NCBI GenBank assembly: GCA_024349765.1
Contig: AP026073.1
Span: 5,270,001 to 5,334,000, forward strand
Source: Streptomyces nigrescens
GTDB lineage: Bacteria; Actinomycetota; Actinomycetes; Streptomycetales; Streptomycetaceae
Reading direction: 5' to 3'
Length of the DNA: 64,000 nt
Positions within the stretch are counted from its first letter, which is position 1; the number at the start of each line of letters is the position of its first letter. Position numbers and translations under genes: made by a program. The notes under the pieces are model-generated. The model did not search any database. It saw only the letters and a program-made list of their open reading frames with translations, and had not been told where the DNA came from. Of this stretch, positions 7,836 to 17,144 are shown in pieces.

Positions 7836-9745
7836 TGGTGAATCCCGCCACGTCCGCAGTCCTCCAGGTAACCATCGGCGACGACCCGCTGCCCGACGAC
7901 GCCGCCGACGCGCTCGTCGACGGCTGGGTCGACCAGGGCGCCGGGGTGCCCGCCGCCTTCCAGCTCACCTTCCGTGACCCGTACCGGGTCATGATCAGCA
8001 GGCTGGGCGCCACGTTCGGCGCTCCGGTCACCATCGCGACCGTGACCGACGGTCAGGGCGCCGGCGACACCCTGCTGACCGGCGAGATCACCGGCTTCGA
8101 GGCCGATTACGACGGCACCGGCACGTTCACCGTCATCCGGGGCTACGACTTCGGGCACCGGCTCATGCGCCAGCGCCGGGTGGCGGCGTACCGGAACCAG
8201 TCCGCCTCCGACATCGCCCGGAAGCTGGCCGCGCGGGACGGTGTGCCGATCGGCACGATCGAGTCGACGAAGACGGTGTACGAGTTCATCAGTCAGTCCA
8301 ACGTCACCGACTGGGACTTCCTGGCGCGGCTGGCCGACGAGAACGAGACCGTCATGTCCATCGACGCCAAGGGCAGGTTCCAGTTCGTCAGGCCGAAGCC
8401 CGCCTCGGGGGCGCCACCGACCAGCACGGACAGCGATACGAGCCCGCTCGTGCTCCAGGCCGGACACGACATCCTGCGGCTGCGGGCCGCGGTCACCGCC
8501 TCCGACCAGATCGGCAAGGTGGAGACGCGCGGCTGGGACGTCACCCAGAAGAAGCCGCTCCGATCCGTCTCGCCCGCCACACAGAACCCGGGCTTCGCCA
8601 TCGGCGAGACGCCCGGCCGGGCCGCGGCCAGTTTCAAGGCGGGCAAGCTGGTCGAGACGTCGACCCCGTACGACAAGGCGACCGAGGTGAAGTTCGCCTC
8701 CGACGCCCTCGCCGAGGACGTCACCGCGGCCTTCGCCGAGGTGGAGGTCGTGGCGTTGGGCAACACGAGACTGCGGCCGGGAGTGCCGGTGACGCTCACG
8801 GAGACCGGCGCGCCCTTCGAGGGCAAGTACACGGCGACCTCCGTACGGCACGTCTTCGGCGACGGGAAGCACTACGAGTCGTGGGTGACCGTCAGCGGCC
8901 GGCAGTGGCGTTCGCTGTTCGGGCTGACCTCCGGCGGGGGCGGCACGGGCACCGCGCCCAGGCTGCCGAGCGTGGCCAACGCCCTGGTCACCGATGTGAA
9001 CGACCCGCTCAAGCAGGGCCGGGTGAGGCTGCGCTTCCCGTGGCTGGACGACAAGTACGTCAGCGACTGGACCCGGACGGTGCAGATGGGCGGACTCGGC
9101 GGCGGCGGGGTGTTCCCGATGGACGTCAACGACGAGGTGCTGGTCGCGTTCGACCGGGGTGCCCTCGACCATCCGTTCGTGATCGGCGGGCTCTACAACG
9201 GCAAGGACACACCGACCGCCGTCGGTGACGTGCCGCTGCACGACACCGTCCGGAAGAAGGCGAGCCGGCACACCGTCTCCGACCGGGACGGCAACCGGAT
9301 GGACCTGCTCAGCCAGAAGACCGGTGGCCGCAAGCAGGGCGTCCGGCTGGCGTCCGGCGACAAACAGCTGACCATCAACCTGGACCGGACCAACACCGAG
9401 ATCATCGTGGACAGCAAGGGCTCGGTCACGATCAAGGGCAGCCGGTCGGTGTCCGTGGAGGCCGGTACCGACCTCACGCTCAGCGCGCGGCGACGGGTGA
9501 GCATCCGGAGCGGCGGCCCGCTCGACATCGAGGGCAAGGGGCTGGTCAACGTCAAGTCGCTCGGTGCGGTCACGGTGGACGCGATGGGCGCCCTGACCAT
9601 GAGCGCACTGGGCAGCGCGCTGCTCAGCGGGGTCGGGAGCGTACAGATCAACTCCGTTGCCAACGTGGGCATTCGGGCCGTCACGGTCCCGCTCATGGGC
9701 GCGGTGACCATCGACGGCTTGATACCGATGGTGTTGCCGGCATGA
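7835..9745 (+). CDS. VgrG-like spike/hub protein (gp27-gp5 fusion type)
   Basis: The 636-residue product should form the trimeric hub and central spike. Residues 1-370 resemble phage late control protein D/gp27 (ITGFEADYDGTGTFTVIRGYD, RQRRVAAYRNQSASDIARKL). Residues about 385-455 are an OB-fold of gp5 type (DPLKQGRVRLRFPWLDD, then WTRTVQMGG and DEVLVAFDRG). The C-terminal 110 residues are alternating Val/Gly/Ser strands typical of a beta-helical needle. ATG 7835 overlaps the LysM gene stop; the longer upstream frame is not needed. No separate PAAR-repeat tip gene follows within the cluster, so the tip is either this C-terminus or a protein coded elsewhere. Confidence 0.93.
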   Translation: MVNPATSAVLQVTIGDDPLPDDAADALVDGWVDQGAGVPAAFQLTFRDPYRVMISRLGATFGAPVTIATVTDGQGAGDTLLTGEITGFEADYDGTGTFTVIRGYDFGHRLMRQRRVAAYRNQSASDIARKLAARDGVPIGTIESTKTVYEFISQSNVTDWDFLARLADENETVMSIDAKGRFQFVRPKPASGAPPTSTDSDTSPLVLQAGHDILRLRAAVTASDQIGKVETRGWDVTQKKPLRSVSPATQNPGFAIGETPGRAAASFKAGKLVETSTPYDKATEVKFASDALAEDVTAAFAEVEVVALGNTRLRPGVPVTLTETGAPFEGKYTATSVRHVFGDGKHYESWVTVSGRQWRSLFGLTSGGGGTGTAPRLPSVANALVTDVNDPLKQGRVRLRFPWLDDKYVSDWTRTVQMGGLGGGGVFPMDVNDEVLVAFDRGALDHPFVIGGLYNGKDTPTAVGDVPLHDTVRKKASRHTVSDRDGNRMDLLSQKTGGRKQGVRLASGDKQLTINLDRTNTEIIVDSKGSVTIKGSRSVSVEAGTDLTLSARRRVSIRSGGPLDIEGKGLVNVKSLGAVTVDAMGALTMSALGSALLSGVGSVQINSVANVGIRAVTVPLMGAVTIDGLIPMVLPA

Positions 9746-9779
9746 GCGCCGGTGGGTGCGAGGAAGGGGTGGACGGCCG

Positions 9780-10238
9780 ATGACCGAACAGTTCGTCGGG
9801 TCCGGCTGGTCGTTCCCGCTGCGTATCGGGCCGACCGGCGGCATCGCGCTGGTCAGCGGCGAGCGGGAGATCGAGGAGGCGATCCGTCTCGTCCTGGCGA
9901 CCGCGCCGGGAGAGCGGCCGATGCGGCCCGAATTCGGCTGCGCCATCCACGACTTGGTGTTCGCGCCGGTCAACGAGCAGACCGCGGGCCGCATCCAGCA
10001 CGAGGTGTACGTCACCCTGGACCGCTGGGAGCCGCGCATCGAGGTCACCGACGTCGAGGTGACCGCCGGCACCGACCGCAGCGTCCTGTACATCGACATC
10101 CGCTACCAGATCCGCGGCACCAACAACCCGCGCAGCCTCGTCTTCCCGTTCTACGTCATCCCCTCCCACGAGGAGGACGGCTCCGGCGGCGGCCTCTTCG
10201 ACGACGGCTCCGGCAACTCCCCCGAAAGCGAACGCTGA
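9780..10238 (+). CDS. Baseplate wedge protein, gp25-like
   Basis: This 152-residue protein matches the GPW/gp25 family: GERPMRPEFGCAIHDLVF is the family's core motif and RWEPRIEVTDVEV follows it. gp25 subunits join the sheath to the baseplate and nucleate sheath assembly; the T4 name lysozyme is historical and no hydrolase activity is implied. ATG 9780 sits in the normal family position and a longer frame is not needed. The C-terminus is acidic and Gly/Ser-rich. The stop overlaps the next start (TGATG), coupling it to the gpJ-like gene. Confidence 0.93.
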   Translation: MTEQFVGSGWSFPLRIGPTGGIALVSGEREIEEAIRLVLATAPGERPMRPEFGCAIHDLVFAPVNEQTAGRIQHEVYVTLDRWEPRIEVTDVEVTAGTDRSVLYIDIRYQIRGTNNPRSLVFPFYVIPSHEEDGSGGGLFDDGSGNSPESER

Positions 10239-12196
10239 TGTCCCTGCCTTCTCCCCACCTCGACGACCGCCGCTTCCAGCAGTTCGTCGACGACGCCAAG
10301 CGCTACATCCAGCAGCGCGCCCCGGAGTGGACCGACCACAACGTCTCCGACCCGGGCGTCACCCTCGTCGAGACCGTCGCCCACATGGCCGACCAGATCG
10401 TCTACCGCCTCAACCGGGTCCCCGAGAAGAACCACCTGGCGTTCCTGGACCTCATCGGCGTCACCCTCTTCCCGCCGTCGGCGGCCCGTACGGACGTCAC
10501 CTTCTGGCTGTCCGCACCCCAGGAGGAGGCCGTGCCGGTGCCGGTCGGCACCGAAGTGGCCACGCTGCGCACGGAGCAGGAGGAGGCGGTGGTCTTCGCC
10601 ACCGAGCACGAACTGGACATCGTCCCCTGCGCCATGAGCCGCCTCATGGTGCAGCACCGGGGAGAGCCCGTCGCCGACCACACCGCCGCACTCGCCGAAG
10701 GCACCCACATACGGTGCTTCGCCGAAGCCCCCGGCCCCGGCGACTGCATGCTGATCGGCCTCACGGCCGCCGTCCCGCACTGCGCCGTCGCCCTCGAACT
10801 CGACAGCCGGGTGGACGGCGTCGGCGTCGACCCGAGGCAGCCGCCGCTGGTGTGGGAGGCATGGACCGAAGACGGCTGGCAGCCCTGCGACGTCGACCGC
10901 GACGGCACCGGCGGCCTCAACCGCGCCGGCGACATCGTCCTGCACGTCCCCGGCGGCCACGCCCTGTCCCGCAACGGCGGCCACGAGGCCGGCTGGCTGC
11001 GCTGCCGGGTCACCGCACCCCTGCCCGGCCAGCCCTTCTACACCACGTCACCGACCGTACGATCCGCCGAGGCCTGCACCATCGGCGGCACCACCGGCGT
11101 CGTCCACGCCGCCACCGTGTACGACGAGGCGCTCGGCGAATCCACCGGCCTGCCAGGTCAGCGCCGGCGGCTCGCCCACGCACCCGTCGTCGGTGACGAC
11201 CCGCCCCTGCTGCTCCAGACCGCCGAACACGACGGCTGGCAGGACTGGCAGGTCGTCCCGCACTTCGCGGGGTCCCGGCCGGACGACCGCCACCTCACCC
11301 TCGACGCCACGACCGGCGACATCGCCTTCGGCCCCGCCGTCCGCGAAGCCGACGGCACCCTGCGCCAGTACGGCATGGTCGCCCCCAAGGGTGCGGTCAT
11401 CCGCGCCCGCCGCTACCGCACCGGCGGCGGCCGGACCGGCAATGTCACCCGCGGTGCCGTACGGGTCCTGCGCACCTCCATTCCGTATGTGTCGGAAGTC
11501 GTCAACCGCGAAGCCGCACGGGGCGGGGTCGACGGCGAGACCGTCGAGGAGGCCAAGGTCCGGGCCCCCATCACGCTCCGCGCCCAGGAACGCGCCGTCA
11601 CCCTGCGCGACTACGAGGAACTCGCCCGCCGAGCCGCACCCGAGACCGCCCGCATCACCTGTCTGGAAGGCGACCGGGACGAGCACGGGGCCTACGCGGT
11701 GCGGGTACTGGTCGTGCCGCAGGCCGTCCCCGACCCCGGCGGCCGGCTGCGCTTCGAGCAACTCGTCCCCGGTGACCGCCTGTTGGACCGCATCACCCGC
11801 CACCTCGACGCGCGCCGCCTCATCGGCACCAGACTCGCGGTCGGCCCGCCCTACTACCAGGGGGTCACGGTCGTCGCCACCGTCCATGCCTTCCGCGGCA
11901 CCGACACCGACCGGGTGCGCCGCCAGGCCCACGACGCCCTCTACCGCCACCTCGACCCGCTCACCGGCGGCGCGGACGGCCAGGGCTGGCGCTTCGGCCG
12001 CCCGGTCCAGTCGGGCGAGGTCTTCGCCATCCTGCAACGGGTCCCCGGAGTGGAACTGGTCGACGAGGTCGTGCTGCACCCCGCCGACCCGCTGACCGGC
12101 CGGCGCGGCGATCCGACCGACCGCATCGACCTGGAACCGCCGTCCCTGGTGTTCTCCTTCGACCACCGCGTACGGGTGATCGGAGACGGGACGTGA
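10238..12196 (+). CDS. Baseplate assembly protein J-like (wedge)
   Basis: This 652-residue protein matches the large CIS/phage baseplate J-like wedge proteins. It begins MSLPSPHLDDRRFQQFVDDA and has the characteristic VSDPGVTLVETVAHMADQIVYRLNRVPEKN type segment near residues 35-65. The middle carries variable beta domains. The C-terminal part has the gpJ core (EEAKVRAPITLRAQERAV, DYEELARRAAPETARI) and the ending with GEVFAILQRVPGVELVDEV. Such proteins form the wedges around the hub and transmit the firing signal. The start overlaps the gp25 stop. It is followed by a gpI-like protein, the standard order for baseplate genes. Confidence 0.92.
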   Translation: MSLPSPHLDDRRFQQFVDDAKRYIQQRAPEWTDHNVSDPGVTLVETVAHMADQIVYRLNRVPEKNHLAFLDLIGVTLFPPSAARTDVTFWLSAPQEEAVPVPVGTEVATLRTEQEEAVVFATEHELDIVPCAMSRLMVQHRGEPVADHTAALAEGTHIRCFAEAPGPGDCMLIGLTAAVPHCAVALELDSRVDGVGVDPRQPPLVWEAWTEDGWQPCDVDRDGTGGLNRAGDIVLHVPGGHALSRNGGHEAGWLRCRVTAPLPGQPFYTTSPTVRSAEACTIGGTTGVVHAATVYDEALGESTGLPGQRRRLAHAPVVGDDPPLLLQTAEHDGWQDWQVVPHFAGSRPDDRHLTLDATTGDIAFGPAVREADGTLRQYGMVAPKGAVIRARRYRTGGGRTGNVTRGAVRVLRTSIPYVSEVVNREAARGGVDGETVEEAKVRAPITLRAQERAVTLRDYEELARRAAPETARITCLEGDRDEHGAYAVRVLVVPQAVPDPGGRLRFEQLVPGDRLLDRITRHLDARRLIGTRLAVGPPYYQGVTVVATVHAFRGTDTDRVRRQAHDALYRHLDPLTGGADGQGWRFGRPVQSGEVFAILQRVPGVELVDEVVLHPADPLTGRRGDPTDRIDLEPPSLVFSFDHRVRVIGDGT

Positions 12197-12224
12197 CGAC
12201 ATCGACGTACACCGGAGGCCGGCC

Positions 12225-12782
12225 ATGAGAGGTTCCGTCGACGGCCTCGGCTCCTCCGCCCCCATCGGTGCGATGCTCCCGGCCGTCTTCGCCGACGACG
12301 ATCTCGCCCAGCGCTTTGTCGCCGGGCTCGACGACGTCCTCGCGCCGATCCTGAACGTGCTCGACTGCCTGGACACCTACTTCGACCCCGCCCTCACCCC
12401 GGCCGACTTCGCCCGCTGGCTCAGTACCTGGGTGGGCGCCGAGACCGACGGCACCGAACCCGAGCCACGGCTGCGCGCCGCCGTGGCCGCCGCGGTCGGC
12501 CTGCACCGCGTCCGGGGCACCCGGCGCGGCCTGTCGGAAGCGGTACGGCTCGCGTTCGGCGTCGAACCGGAGATCACGGAGAGCGGCGGTGCCACCTGGA
12601 GCGCGCGCCCCCGCGGCTCCTTCCCCGGCAGCGCTCGCCCCCACCTCCACGTCGCCCTCCGGTTGTCCGACCCCACCCGGGCCGACGCCTACCGCCTGGA
12701 CACCCTCGTGGCCGCGGCCCGTCCCGCGCACATGCCCTACACCGTCACCGTGACGGCCGCTGAAAGGAACTCGGAGAAATGA
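12225..12782 (+). CDS. Phage tail protein I-like baseplate component
   Basis: This 185-residue protein belongs to the gpI-like tail proteins coded directly after J-like genes in CIS clusters. Features are LPAVFADDDLAQRFVAGLD near residue 20, the motif FDPALTPADFARWLSTWVG, and HRVRGTRRGLSEAVRLAFGV in the middle. It would complete the wedge and may carry fibre attachment sites. ATG 12225 is preceded by GGAGG. The stop overlaps the start of the membrane protein gene (ATGA), so the CIS particle and the membrane protein are probably made from one transcript. Confidence 0.88.
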   Translation: MRGSVDGLGSSAPIGAMLPAVFADDDLAQRFVAGLDDVLAPILNVLDCLDTYFDPALTPADFARWLSTWVGAETDGTEPEPRLRAAVAAAVGLHRVRGTRRGLSEAVRLAFGVEPEITESGGATWSARPRGSFPGSARPHLHVALRLSDPTRADAYRLDTLVAAARPAHMPYTVTVTAAERNSEK

Positions 12783-14083
12783 CCACGCAGGACTGCGGTG
12801 AATGCGGAACCCGCGCGGAACCGGGGCAGTCGTTCTGCGACGGCTGCGGTGCCGTCCTCCGCTGGGAACAGGCCGGTCGGCGTACCGGCCCCCCGGCAGC
12901 GGCCGACGCCGGTTCCGGCCGGACCGCCTCCGCCCGCCCCGGCGGCACCGGCCCGGCGCCGGCTCCCGTCGCTGCCGACGTACCGCCCGCTCCTTCCGGC
13001 CTGCCCGGCAGCCACCCTTCGGGGGCGGTCCCGGAGCGCCCCGTGGACCGTGACAGCGCCAGGACGAGCGGCGCGTCCCGGCCCGCCCCCAACGCCCCGG
13101 ACCTGGAGGACACCGCCCCCAACAGCCCGCCGCTGCCCACCCCTTCGGACGGCTTCCCCCCGGGCGGTCGGATGGCCGACCGTGCCCGTTCCCTCGTCGT
13201 CCCCGTCACGGATCCGGAGGCCACCCCTCCGGTGCCTGTCCCGGCCGTGGCCCCGGTCCTCCCCGGCCGACCCGACACAGGCCGGCCCCTCGTACGCGCC
13301 CCCGGCCCCCAGCAGGGGACGGTGCACGGCCCGCCCTGTCCCTGGTGCACCACCCCGAACCCACCCGACCGCCATTTCTGCCACCACTGCGCGATGCCCC
13401 TCGCCGAAAACGGCGCACCCACGCCCCCACAGCCCGGACACCGCCCCTGGTGGCGCCGCCTCCTCGGCCCCGGCCGCCATGAGACCCCCTGGGCCGGCGA
13501 CCGCCCCCGCCTCCGCCGCGCATTCGACCGCATCGGCACCTGGATCACCGCCGCCATCGCCGTAACGCTGCTCGTTCTCGGTGTGCTGTACGTCCCCGAC
13601 GGCATCCAGGCCGTGCGCGACCACTTCGCCGAGCGTGCTCCGGTCGAGCCGGACGGGATCCGGGCCTCGCGGTCCTACCCCGGCCACGGACCGAAGCTGG
13701 CCTTCGACAAGCTCAACAACACCTGGTGGGGCCCGGGAGTGTCGCAATCCGGCCAGGGCGAGTGGATCGAGGTGAGTTTCGCCCACCCGGCCCGGCTGCT
13801 CGACCTCATCATCACGCCGGGTGTGTCCACCCGCGCCGACCAGCTCGGCAAGTCCGCCCTGCCGCACCGGGTCAAGGCGACGATCACGACGAAGGACGGA
13901 GGGACCACGACCCGTGAACTCACCCTGGATCCGGGCGCGGGCGGACAGCGCCGCGCCTTCTCCGTCGGTGAGGTGACCAGAGTGCGCTTCACCATCGAGT
14001 CGGCCCACGCCGCGTCCGCGGACAAACAGCTGGCCATAGCGGAGATCGAGCTCTTCGGCCGGTCCGGTGGGGACCAGTCCTGA
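12779..14083 (+). CDS. Zinc-ribbon, single-TM, discoidin-like membrane protein (CisA-like)
   Basis: This 434-residue protein has four parts. The N-terminus is a zinc ribbon (Cys6, Cys9, Cys20, Cys23). A long Pro/Ala-rich linker leads to a second zinc ribbon (Cys187, Cys190, Cys201, Cys204). One transmembrane segment lies at about residues 252-273 (WITAAIAVTLLVLGVLYV). The outer C-terminal domain (about 290-430) looks like a discoidin/galactose-binding jelly roll, with AFDKLNNTWWGPG, WIEVSFAHPARL and a closing AIAEIELFG. The layout implies a cytoplasmic N-terminus and an external sugar- or envelope-binding domain. Streptomyces CIS particles are reported to need a membrane protein, CisA, encoded with the cluster for recruitment to the membrane; position and topology make this the likely equivalent. 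That equivalence is inferred, not shown. Confidence 0.72.
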   Translation: MTTQDCGECGTRAEPGQSFCDGCGAVLRWEQAGRRTGPPAAADAGSGRTASARPGGTGPAPAPVAADVPPAPSGLPGSHPSGAVPERPVDRDSARTSGASRPAPNAPDLEDTAPNSPPLPTPSDGFPPGGRMADRARSLVVPVTDPEATPPVPVPAVAPVLPGRPDTGRPLVRAPGPQQGTVHGPPCPWCTTPNPPDRHFCHHCAMPLAENGAPTPPQPGHRPWWRRLLGPGRHETPWAGDRPRLRRAFDRIGTWITAAIAVTLLVLGVLYVPDGIQAVRDHFAERAPVEPDGIRASRSYPGHGPKLAFDKLNNTWWGPGVSQSGQGEWIEVSFAHPARLLDLIITPGVSTRADQLGKSALPHRVKATITTKDGGTTTRELTLDPGAGGQRRAFSVGEVTRVRFTIESAHAASADKQLAIAEIELFGRSGGDQS

Positions 14084-14112
14084 ACCGTCCGTGGGCACCT
14101 GAGGCCGATGCG

Positions 14113-16803
14113 TCACAGCGGTATCTCGCGCAGCTGGCGGCGCGAGGAGATGCCCAGTTTGCGGTACACGTTGCGCAGGTGGGTGTCGATGGTGCGGGGG
14201 CTGAGGAACAACATCACGCCCACTTCCTTGGATGTCGCTCCGGCGGCCACCTTTCCGGCGATGAGCCGTTCCTGCGCGGTGAGCCGGCCGAGGGGGTTCT
14301 CACCGTGTCGGCGCGGTTGTTCGCCGGTGGCCTGCAGTTCCCGGGCCGCGCGTTCGGCGAAGGCGCGCGCGCCGATGCCCGACAGCACGTCGTGCGCGGC
14401 CCGCAACTCGTCGCGGGCCTCGGCGCGTCGGTTCTCGCGGCGCAGCCACTCCCCGTACGTCAGCCGGGCGCGGGCGTGGAGCACCCGGACCCGGGTCCGG
14501 GCGAAGTGGGCGATGGCCTGTCGGTGCAGCGTTTCGCGGTCCCCGCCCCGGTCGAGGAGGGCCTGTGCCTGCAGCCATTCGGCCACGGCCCAGGGGACGG
14601 GGTTGGTGCGGGCCAGCGCCTCCAGGTGCTTCATGGCCACGGCGGCGTCCTCGCCGCGGCCGACGCGCGCGGCGGCTTCGACGAGCTCGGTGTAGACGGC
14701 CCAGATCGAGTAGGAGCCGGCCTGGTGGCGGCGCTGGGCTGCCAGCGCCGCGTCCAGAGCCGCCTCGTAGTTGCCGAGCCCGTTGTGCAGTACCGCCCTG
14801 GCGTAGTGCTCGCCGACCGTTTCGAAAGGCCGCCCGTCACGACCCAGCAACTCCCGCAGTTCGCGGTAGCGGTTGAGGTCACCGCGGAAGCCGGTGAGGA
14901 CGAGCTCGGGCCCCAGGAGCGGTACCGTGCCCGCCGCCTCGTCGACGGCCCGGGCCTCGCTGAGGCTGCGGGCCGCTTCCTCGAACCGGCCGACCGAGAC
15001 CCTGGCGACCGCCTGGTACCGCAGCGCCTGCGGCAACGAGGCGAGGGCACCTTGACGGCGCGCCACATCCACCTGGCGGTCCGCCATCTCCTCCATCGCC
15101 TCGTCGTCGCGCAGGTCGATGACGACCTGGCAGAGCAGGTTCATCCGCCAAGGGCTCGACGAGTGGGCAGCCGCACGGCACGCCGTCACCGCGTCACGCA
15201 TCGCGGGCACCGCCCGCTCGACGGGCAGCATGGTCTGATCCAGCAAGGCGTCGAGCAGCAGATCGACCGGCCGGGCGGATTCCCCCTGTGGCGCCAGCTT
15301 GCGGATCCGGGCGCCGAGCTCCTTGAGGCAGCCGGGCTGGTTGTCGTTGTACATGAACGACGCGAACGCCTCCAGATAGGTCTCCCTCGCCTGGTCAGGA
15401 GCCAACTCCGTGACGACGTCGACGAGTCTGGCGGTGGCCTGCGGGCTGTGGGAGAGCTGGTAGTCGACCCGTGCCCGCAGCAGGCGCGCCGCGGCGCGGC
15501 CCTTGTCGTCCATCGGACGGCGCTCTGCCCGGGCGACGAGCGTACGGGCCGCGTTCGGTGCCCCCGCCTGCAGCCGCAACCGTGCCGCGGCGAGCAGCCG
15601 CCCGGCTTGGCGGTCGGAAGCCGGTGTCAGCTGCCCGGCTCGCTCCATGAAGGCGGCGGCCGCGGCGAATCCGCCGCGCAGGCGGGCCCGATCGGCGGAC
15701 CGTTCCAGCTCCGCGGCGACGGTCTCGTCGGCGTCGACGGCCGCGTGCGCCCGGTGCCACGCCCGGCGGCCGGGGTCGGTCCCCGGATCGGTCGACTCCG
15801 CGAGAGCGCCGTGCACGCGTCGGCGCATTCCCGGGGTGGCCGATGCGTACACCGCGGAACGCACGAGCGGATGCCGGAAGCGCAGCCGCGGCCCCAGGGC
15901 CAGAAGCCCGGCGTTCTCCGCGACGGTGAACCCCGCGGCGTCCAGCCCGAGAGCCTTCGACGCACGACGCAGCAGGCCGAGATCGCCGACCGGCTCCGCC
16001 GCGGCGAGGACCACCAGCGATCGCGTGGCATCCGGCAACCTCTCGAAGCGATGGACGAACTGCTCCTCCAACGCGTCCACCACGCTGGCCCGGAGGCGCC
16101 GTGGGCCGGGAACCCCGAACGGCTCCGCGTGGTGGGCGAACTCCAGCAGCGCCAGCGGATTGCCCCGCGCCTCGGCCAGGATCCGATCGACGACCTCGGC
16201 ATCCAGCCCGGCATGCGTCGCCGCTCCCAGCACGGCCCGGGCGTCCTCGTCACCCAAACCCGCGAGCGGCAATCGCGGCAGATCGGCGAGTCCGGACACC
16301 GAGCCGACATCGCGCGCGGCGAACACCACCGCGATCCGCTCGGTGGTCACTCGCCGGGCCACGAAGACCAGCGCCCGCCGCGAAGCGTCATCCATCCACT
16401 GGGCATCGTCCACCACGGCGCAGACCGGTTTGTCCCGCGCCACCTCGTGCAGCAGCCCCAGGACGGCGAGACCGACCGTCAGCGGGTCGGGCGAGGTCTG
16501 CGCGCCGAGGCCGAACACTCCCTCCAGTGCCCTCCGCTGCACTGCAGGAAGATTCAGACGGTGCTCGAGTACCGGGGCGCACAGCTGGTGCAGGGTCGCG
16601 TAGAGAAGGTCTTGCTCGAACTCCGTACCGGCGGCCCGCAGCACCTCGAACCCGTCCAGTGCTTCCACCGCGGCGTCGATGAGCGCCGACTTGCCGATCC
16701 CCGCCTCACCCCCCACCACAACTGCCCCACCACGCCCGCAGGCCGCCGAGGTCACTAATCGATCGAACTCACGCCGCTCTGTATGTCGGGCCACGATCCG
16801 CAC
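14113..16803 (-). CDS. LAL-type LuxR family ATPase regulator
   Basis: This large regulator of about 896 residues has an N-terminal AAA-type ATPase with Walker A GGEAGIGKSALIDAA and Walker B VCAVVDDAQWMDDAS, a long helical repeat region of TPR-like character, and a C-terminal LuxR helix-turn-helix (LTAQERLIAGKVAAGATSK, then SPRTIDTHLRNVYRKLGIS). LAL proteins usually activate nearby catabolic or secondary-metabolite genes. I prefer GTG 16803, which has GGAGG nine bases upstream and starts VRIVARHTERREF; GTG 16836 with GAGG is an alternative. It converges with the CIS cluster (29-base gap, no clear terminator) and its target cannot be told from the sequence. Confidence 0.88.
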   Translation of the reverse strand: MRIVARHTERREFDRLVTSAACGRGGAVVVGGEAGIGKSALIDAAVEALDGFEVLRAAGTEFEQDLLYATLHQLCAPVLEHRLNLPAVQRRALEGVFGLGAQTSPDPLTVGLAVLGLLHEVARDKPVCAVVDDAQWMDDASRRALVFVARRVTTERIAVVFAARDVGSVSGLADLPRLPLAGLGDEDARAVLGAATHAGLDAEVVDRILAEARGNPLALLEFAHHAEPFGVPGPRRLRASVVDALEEQFVHRFERLPDATRSLVVLAAAEPVGDLGLLRRASKALGLDAAGFTVAENAGLLALGPRLRFRHPLVRSAVYASATPGMRRRVHGALAESTDPGTDPGRRAWHRAHAAVDADETVAAELERSADRARLRGGFAAAAAFMERAGQLTPASDRQAGRLLAAARLRLQAGAPNAARTLVARAERRPMDDKGRAAARLLRARVDYQLSHSPQATARLVDVVTELAPDQARETYLEAFASFMYNDNQPGCLKELGARIRKLAPQGESARPVDLLLDALLDQTMLPVERAVPAMRDAVTACRAAAHSSSPWRMNLLCQVVIDLRDDEAMEEMADRQVDVARRQGALASLPQALRYQAVARVSVGRFEEAARSLSEARAVDEAAGTVPLLGPELVLTGFRGDLNRYRELRELLGRDGRPFETVGEHYARAVLHNGLGNYEAALDAALAAQRRHQAGSYSIWAVYTELVEAAARVGRGEDAAVAMKHLEALARTNPVPWAVAEWLQAQALLDRGGDRETLHRQAIAHFARTRVRVLHARARLTYGEWLRRENRRAEARDELRAAHDVLSGIGARAFAERAARELQATGEQPRRHGENPLGRLTAQERLIAGKVAAGATSKEVGVMLFLSPRTIDTHLRNVYRKLGISSRRQLREIPL

Positions 16804-17144
16804 TGAACTCGACCTCCAAGTCGGTGGTGCCGGCACTTTCTTGAATCCTCATCATGTGGAGAAGGCTCTGGGGCCAGGACGGTTCTGCCAGCCGGGCAGT
16901 TGGGGAAACCGGAACGAGAAAATGGGCTCTGACCTGGAGAAACGTAAACCACCTGGAATGCGGAAGTGGGACGCGCCACGGTACCGAGCTGGGAACGTGT
17001 CCGCTCGGTCGGGTGGCTTCTCCCCCTGATCACACCGGTGTTAGTCGGTCGTTAGCGGGGCGGCAGCCGTGCGCTAGTGGCCCCGGTCAGAGTGGGTGAC
17101 GTAAGCGAGAGACAGCGACACCGACTGCCCCCCGGGGACCCGAG

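Noticed and set aside
9780-10238. gp25-like protein as a lysozyme effector.
   Set aside because: The family name is historical; this size and the conserved core are those of the structural wedge protein.
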